Assembly: GCF_003012775.1 (NCBI RefSeq)
Contig: NZ_PXYG01000006.1
Coordinates: forward strand, 1-64,000
Origin: Zobellella endophytica
Lineage (GTDB): Bacteria > Pseudomonadota > Gammaproteobacteria > Enterobacterales > Aeromonadaceae
Direction: 5' to 3'
Length of the DNA: 64,000 nt
Notes under the pieces: generated by a model
What the model saw: only the letters and a program-made list of their open reading frames with translations
Told to the model about the DNA's origin: nothing
Databases searched by the model: none
Shown: positions 61,770 to 64,000 of the stretch, one piece after another
How positions within the stretch are numbered: position 1 is the stretch's first letter
How the letters are laid out: each line of letters opens with the position of its first letter
Position numbers and translations under genes: made by a program

Positions 61770-62102
61770 GTGGCAATTATTGTAGATACGACATCACCAT
61801 CTGATCTATTGAAGAAAATCAAAAAGGCGATTGATGATGGAAAGGTTCGCTCATGGTCATATGATGATGACGGTGATTTTACCCATGACTCTGAGCAATG
61901 GAAAAACAAGGCTTGGCTAAGGCCAAAGGTTTATAACGGAGAATTGCGATTTGGCATCTTGAAGCAAAAGGATGTTAATTTAGAAAAGCAGGTTTACGGG
62001 CTTTATCATGGTCGGTTTATAGATATGCTTCTCACCCATTTCGACGACTATTTTATAACGGCGTTGGCAACAGCCGGAAAGACAGAGCCTGACAGCTTCT
62101 AA
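61770..62102 (+). CDS. Cassette 1 protein of unknown function
   Basis: The first cassette gene uses a GTG start (61770) behind CAGGAG and encodes 110 residues (MAIIVDTTSPSDLLKKIKKA, ends TEPDSF). It is a charged, soluble protein with no signal peptide or membrane segment; I know no domain in it. As the cassette nearest attI it should be the most strongly transcribed from Pc. Base composition is AT-rich compared with tex. Confidence 0.85.
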   Translation: MAIIVDTTSPSDLLKKIKKAIDDGKVRSWSYDDDGDFTHDSEQWKNKAWLRPKVYNGELRFGILKQKDVNLEKQVYGLYHGRFIDMLLTHFDDYFITALATAGKTEPDSF

Positions 62103-62106
62103 TCAA

Positions 62107-62154
62107 TGCTAACAAATCTATGAGCGCGACAAGCACGTGATGGCGGCGTTAGCT
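62107..62154 (+). repeat. attC site 1 (short)
   Basis: R'' TGCTAAC (62107-62113) and R' GTTAGCT (62148-62154) bracket only 48 bp. The GCTAAC/GTTAGC pair is complementary, but I cannot see convincing L boxes, so the site may be degenerate and poorly recombined. Confidence 0.65.
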
Positions 62155-62173
62155 CTACGAAAAAGGAGAATCT

Positions 62174-62919
62174 ATGCAACAATTAGCGCTTATTCCACGC
62201 GTTGAAGAAGGAGCATCATTCCGCAAAGAATTGGTGATGGCTACATAAGTGCGACGGCGCTATGTCAGTCCGTAGGCAAGCGTTACTCTGATTATCGAGC
62301 ATTAAAATCAACAAATGAATTCATTGTTGAGCTAGTAAACCAGACTGGGCTGCAGGAGGCGCAGCTTATTCATATTATTAGCGGTGGCAATCCTGGCTTA
62401 CAGGGAACTTGGGTTCATCCTTACCTTGCTATTAACTTGGCTCAGTGGCTATCGCCTAAATTCGCGGTAAAAGTCTCGCAGTGGGTTGTAGAATGGCAAC
62501 AAGGGCGCGCTAAAGCTGTCATGCCAGTGCATATTGAAAGATATATGCAAAACCGCGCGAAAGTTCCCTACACGCATTTCTCTATGCTTAATGAGCTTAC
62601 TCTTAATCTGATTGCCCCATTAGAGCAGGCGGGGTATACCCTTCCTCAAGAAATGGTTCCTGATATTTCTGAAGGAAGATTGTTTTGCAAATGGCTCAGG
62701 GAATCCAGAGGTATAGAGCCGAACGAGTTTCCTACATATCCTCATGAATACCCCGACGGGAGAGTTGTGCAAGCAAAACTTTACCCTATTGAGCTATACG
62801 AAGATTTTAGACGGCATTTTAATGAGGTCTGGCTTCAGCAACATGCACCAAGGTATTTTGGGCAGAGAGATCAACAAGCGTTGACATTTGTCACCACTCT
62901 ATTGTTGCCGTCTGCATAA
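62174..62919 (+). pseudogene. Cassette 2: frameshifted KilA-N domain gene
   Basis: ATG 62174 behind AGGAG starts MQQLALIPRVEEGASFRKEL but stops after 24 codons (62246-62248). A second frame, from about 62212 to 62919, reads on from IGDGYISATALCQSVGKRYS through DYRALKSTNEFIVELVNQTG to AINLAQWLSPKFAVKVSQWV, a clear KilA-N DNA-binding domain, and has no ATG of its own before residue 100. One lost base near 62204-62212 would join them into about 248 codons. KilA-N proteins are common in phages and as anti-repressor-like factors. The C-terminal 110 residues are unassigned. Confidence 0.75.
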
Positions 62920-63036
62920 AGCTAACAATCCAATGCACACGGAGCCAGCTACGTTGCGCAATTTTTGTGGTATCGCTTCGCTCTTTTACCACAAAAATAG
63001 CTAAACTCCGCCGGCTCGGTGATTGGGGCGTTAAAG
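62920..63036 (+). repeat. attC site 2 (VCR-like, 117 bp)
   Basis: R'' AGCTAAC (62920-62926) is the exact complement of the GTTAGCT at the start of cassette 2, and R' is GTTAAAG (63030-63036). Between them a long imperfect palindrome includes ATTTTTGTGGTA (62961-62972) paired with TACCACAAAAAT (62987-62998). Length and fold are those of Vibrio-type attC repeats. Confidence 0.88.
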
Positions 63037-63372
63037 GCCTTGCTGCGGTGTTCATTGGCTTGGTAGTTGGCACTGACTTCGGTGGTTGTCTGTAGGCTGA
63101 AAACAACCCTCAGTGCTGCAACGGTTTTGCCAACCAATTTGGAGTTTAGGTCCCGGGGCAATCCGGCGCATCCATCGGGCAACCTCCGCTTATTCAGTGT
63201 TCTGGTTCCTGGCGCCATGGGTCAATTTGGTACAAGGTATCGGGGAGTCGGCATTCCGCATTGGGTGCCCAAATAAATCGAGGGGTAAACGGCCCTTAAC
63301 CAAGCCAGTCACGGCGACGGCTACTGCATTGCGGCTGCGCCTCCATTCCGTAGCCGCGCGTGCTGAGCGGCG
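63031..63372 (+). other. Cassette 3, no confident gene
   Basis: This cassette runs from the attC2 crossover to the attC3 crossover. The longest plus-strand frame (63067-63276, TTG start) would give 69 residues ending GAMGQFGTRYRGVGIPHWVP; it lacks a good ribosome-binding site. The minus-strand frame across the region spans an attC and is not credible. It may be a non-coding or decayed cassette. Confidence 0.5.
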
Positions 63373-63378
63373 TTAAGG
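63294..63378 (+). repeat. attC site 3 (85 bp)
   Basis: CCTTAAC (63294-63300) and GTTAAGG (63372-63378) are perfect complements. Between them ACGGCTACTGCATTGCGGCTGCG-type arms include CGGCTAC (63318-63324) and GTAGCCG (63350-63356), giving a stable fold. Confidence 0.88.
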
Positions 63379-63408
63379 CTATACGTGGATTTAAATTAAG
63401 AAATTAGT

Positions 63409-64000
63409 ATGAGTGATATCATTGATTTACAAGAATTGGCGCCTGCTTTGGCCAAGCCATACGTTGTTACTAGATCAACGCTAGGCGCAACAACGAAAGT
63501 AGTTGATGAACAATTTTTTTGCACACCTAAAGAACTGCATCGGCTTTACGATTCTATAGGTGAAAAAATTGTAAACTTCAAACCAACGAAGGCTGGATTT
63601 CAGTACCTAATTAGCTTTACTGATAACACTCATTACGAGAACAATAACATTGGATCGCTCGAAGGTGTCGTTAGTAATTCTGGTAAAAAAACTGATAAGC
63701 TTATTTTAAATTGGGTTATTGGCCATGAACTTGATGGTGTTGAAAATGAGATGTCAGTAACGGTAAGAATTTCCAACCCGTTAAATCCCTTTGTAATGCT
63801 TCAGGCTGCAATGTCAAAAGATCATTCTGAAGCAGATAATTTGGAGCTTGACGGAGGTGCAGTTTCTATTTCAATTCATGGTGCAACGCAAACTACGGCA
63901 GAAGAAATATTTTCTATCGTTTCTAGATGGGCGGATAGCTGCCCACAACCGGTTAGTATTACCGGGTTGAATAATTTTATTTATGAACATGAAAATAAAA
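63409..64000 (+). CDS. Cassette 4 protein, partial, function unknown
   Basis: ATG 63409, about 30 bp after the attC3 crossover, opens a frame that runs off the right edge (at least 197 codons, MSDIIDLQELAPALAKPYVV to IYEHENK). It is AT-rich, acidic and soluble, with no signal peptide or recognised domain. An AAG-rich stretch (TTAAG) gives a weak ribosome-binding site. The first-gene position after an attC and the unbroken frame make it a real cassette gene. Confidence 0.85.
   Translation, partial: MSDIIDLQELAPALAKPYVVTRSTLGATTKVVDEQFFCTPKELHRLYDSIGEKIVNFKPTKAGFQYLISFTDNTHYENNNIGSLEGVVSNSGKKTDKLILNWVIGHELDGVENEMSVTVRISNPLNPFVMLQAAMSKDHSEADNLELDGGAVSISIHGATQTTAEEIFSIVSRWADSCPQPVSITGLNNFIYEHENK

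Noticed and set aside
62949-63218. Minus-strand 89-codon frame across attC2 and cassette 3
   Set aside because: It crosses a recombination site and opposes cassette orientation; coding potential comes from the palindromic attC.

Overview
This window is a chromosomal segment of a high-GC, MetJ-containing gammaproteobacterium. The fused argH-argA gene, the nudE/hslR/hslO/pckA and greB/tex neighbourhoods, the nos cluster and a Vibrio-type chromosomal integron integrase together point to the Aeromonadaceae (Oceanimonas, Zobellella or Oceanisphaera type). That placement is an inference from gene content, not a search result. Coordinates 1-28372 are almost entirely minus-strand; after that the strands mix.

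Layout. 1-260: promoters and leader of an rRNA operon reading off the left edge. 342-7894: nosRZDFYL, the nitrous-oxide reductase cluster, with an FNR-type box exactly where a class II activator should sit upstream of nosR. 8055-21703: the complete S10, spc and alpha ribosomal-protein operons in canonical order, including secY, rpmJ and rpoA. 21919-29777: arginine biosynthesis, argCBFG plus an argH(A) fusion, divergent from argE across candidate ARG boxes. 29890-33854: ppc, ybaK-type deacylase, a small stress membrane protein and a Nudix hydrolase, then a REP cluster. 34173-40963: a catabolic operon for four-carbon acid sugars (ltnD-otnK-otnC-otnI-deoR-type regulator-denD-gntP-type permease). 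41290-45396: metBL divergent from metJ across four tandem met boxes. 45726-50327: nudE-cysQ, hslR-hslO and pckA. 50711-54577: Lrp-type regulator, Rof-like protein, a GNAT-like protein with a coupled 34-codon ORF, and an unusual chemoreceptor behind a sigma-54 promoter and an NtrC-like site. 55348-60263: a low-GC lipoprotein gene, greB, a solitary TnpB element and tex.

The right end (60533-64000) is the start of a chromosomal integron. A minus-strand intI has a perfect-spacing LexA box at its promoter. The attI-side region holds a Fur-like palindrome. Cassettes then run on the plus strand, separated by attC sites at 62107-62154, 62920-63036 and 63294-63378. Cassette 1 encodes an unknown 110-residue protein, cassette 2 a frameshifted KilA-N protein, cassette 3 nothing clear, and cassette 4 an unknown AT-rich gene running off the window. 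Each cassette's first bases match the complement of its own R'' box, which supports the boundaries independently of any coding call.

Other structure not explained by genes: a roughly 200-bp highly folded repeat present twice in opposite orientation (24134-24331 and 45501-45697), TGTGA/TCACA half-sites phased at exact 10-bp multiples upstream of ltnD, and two IS605-type end hairpins in the same orientation flanking tnpB.
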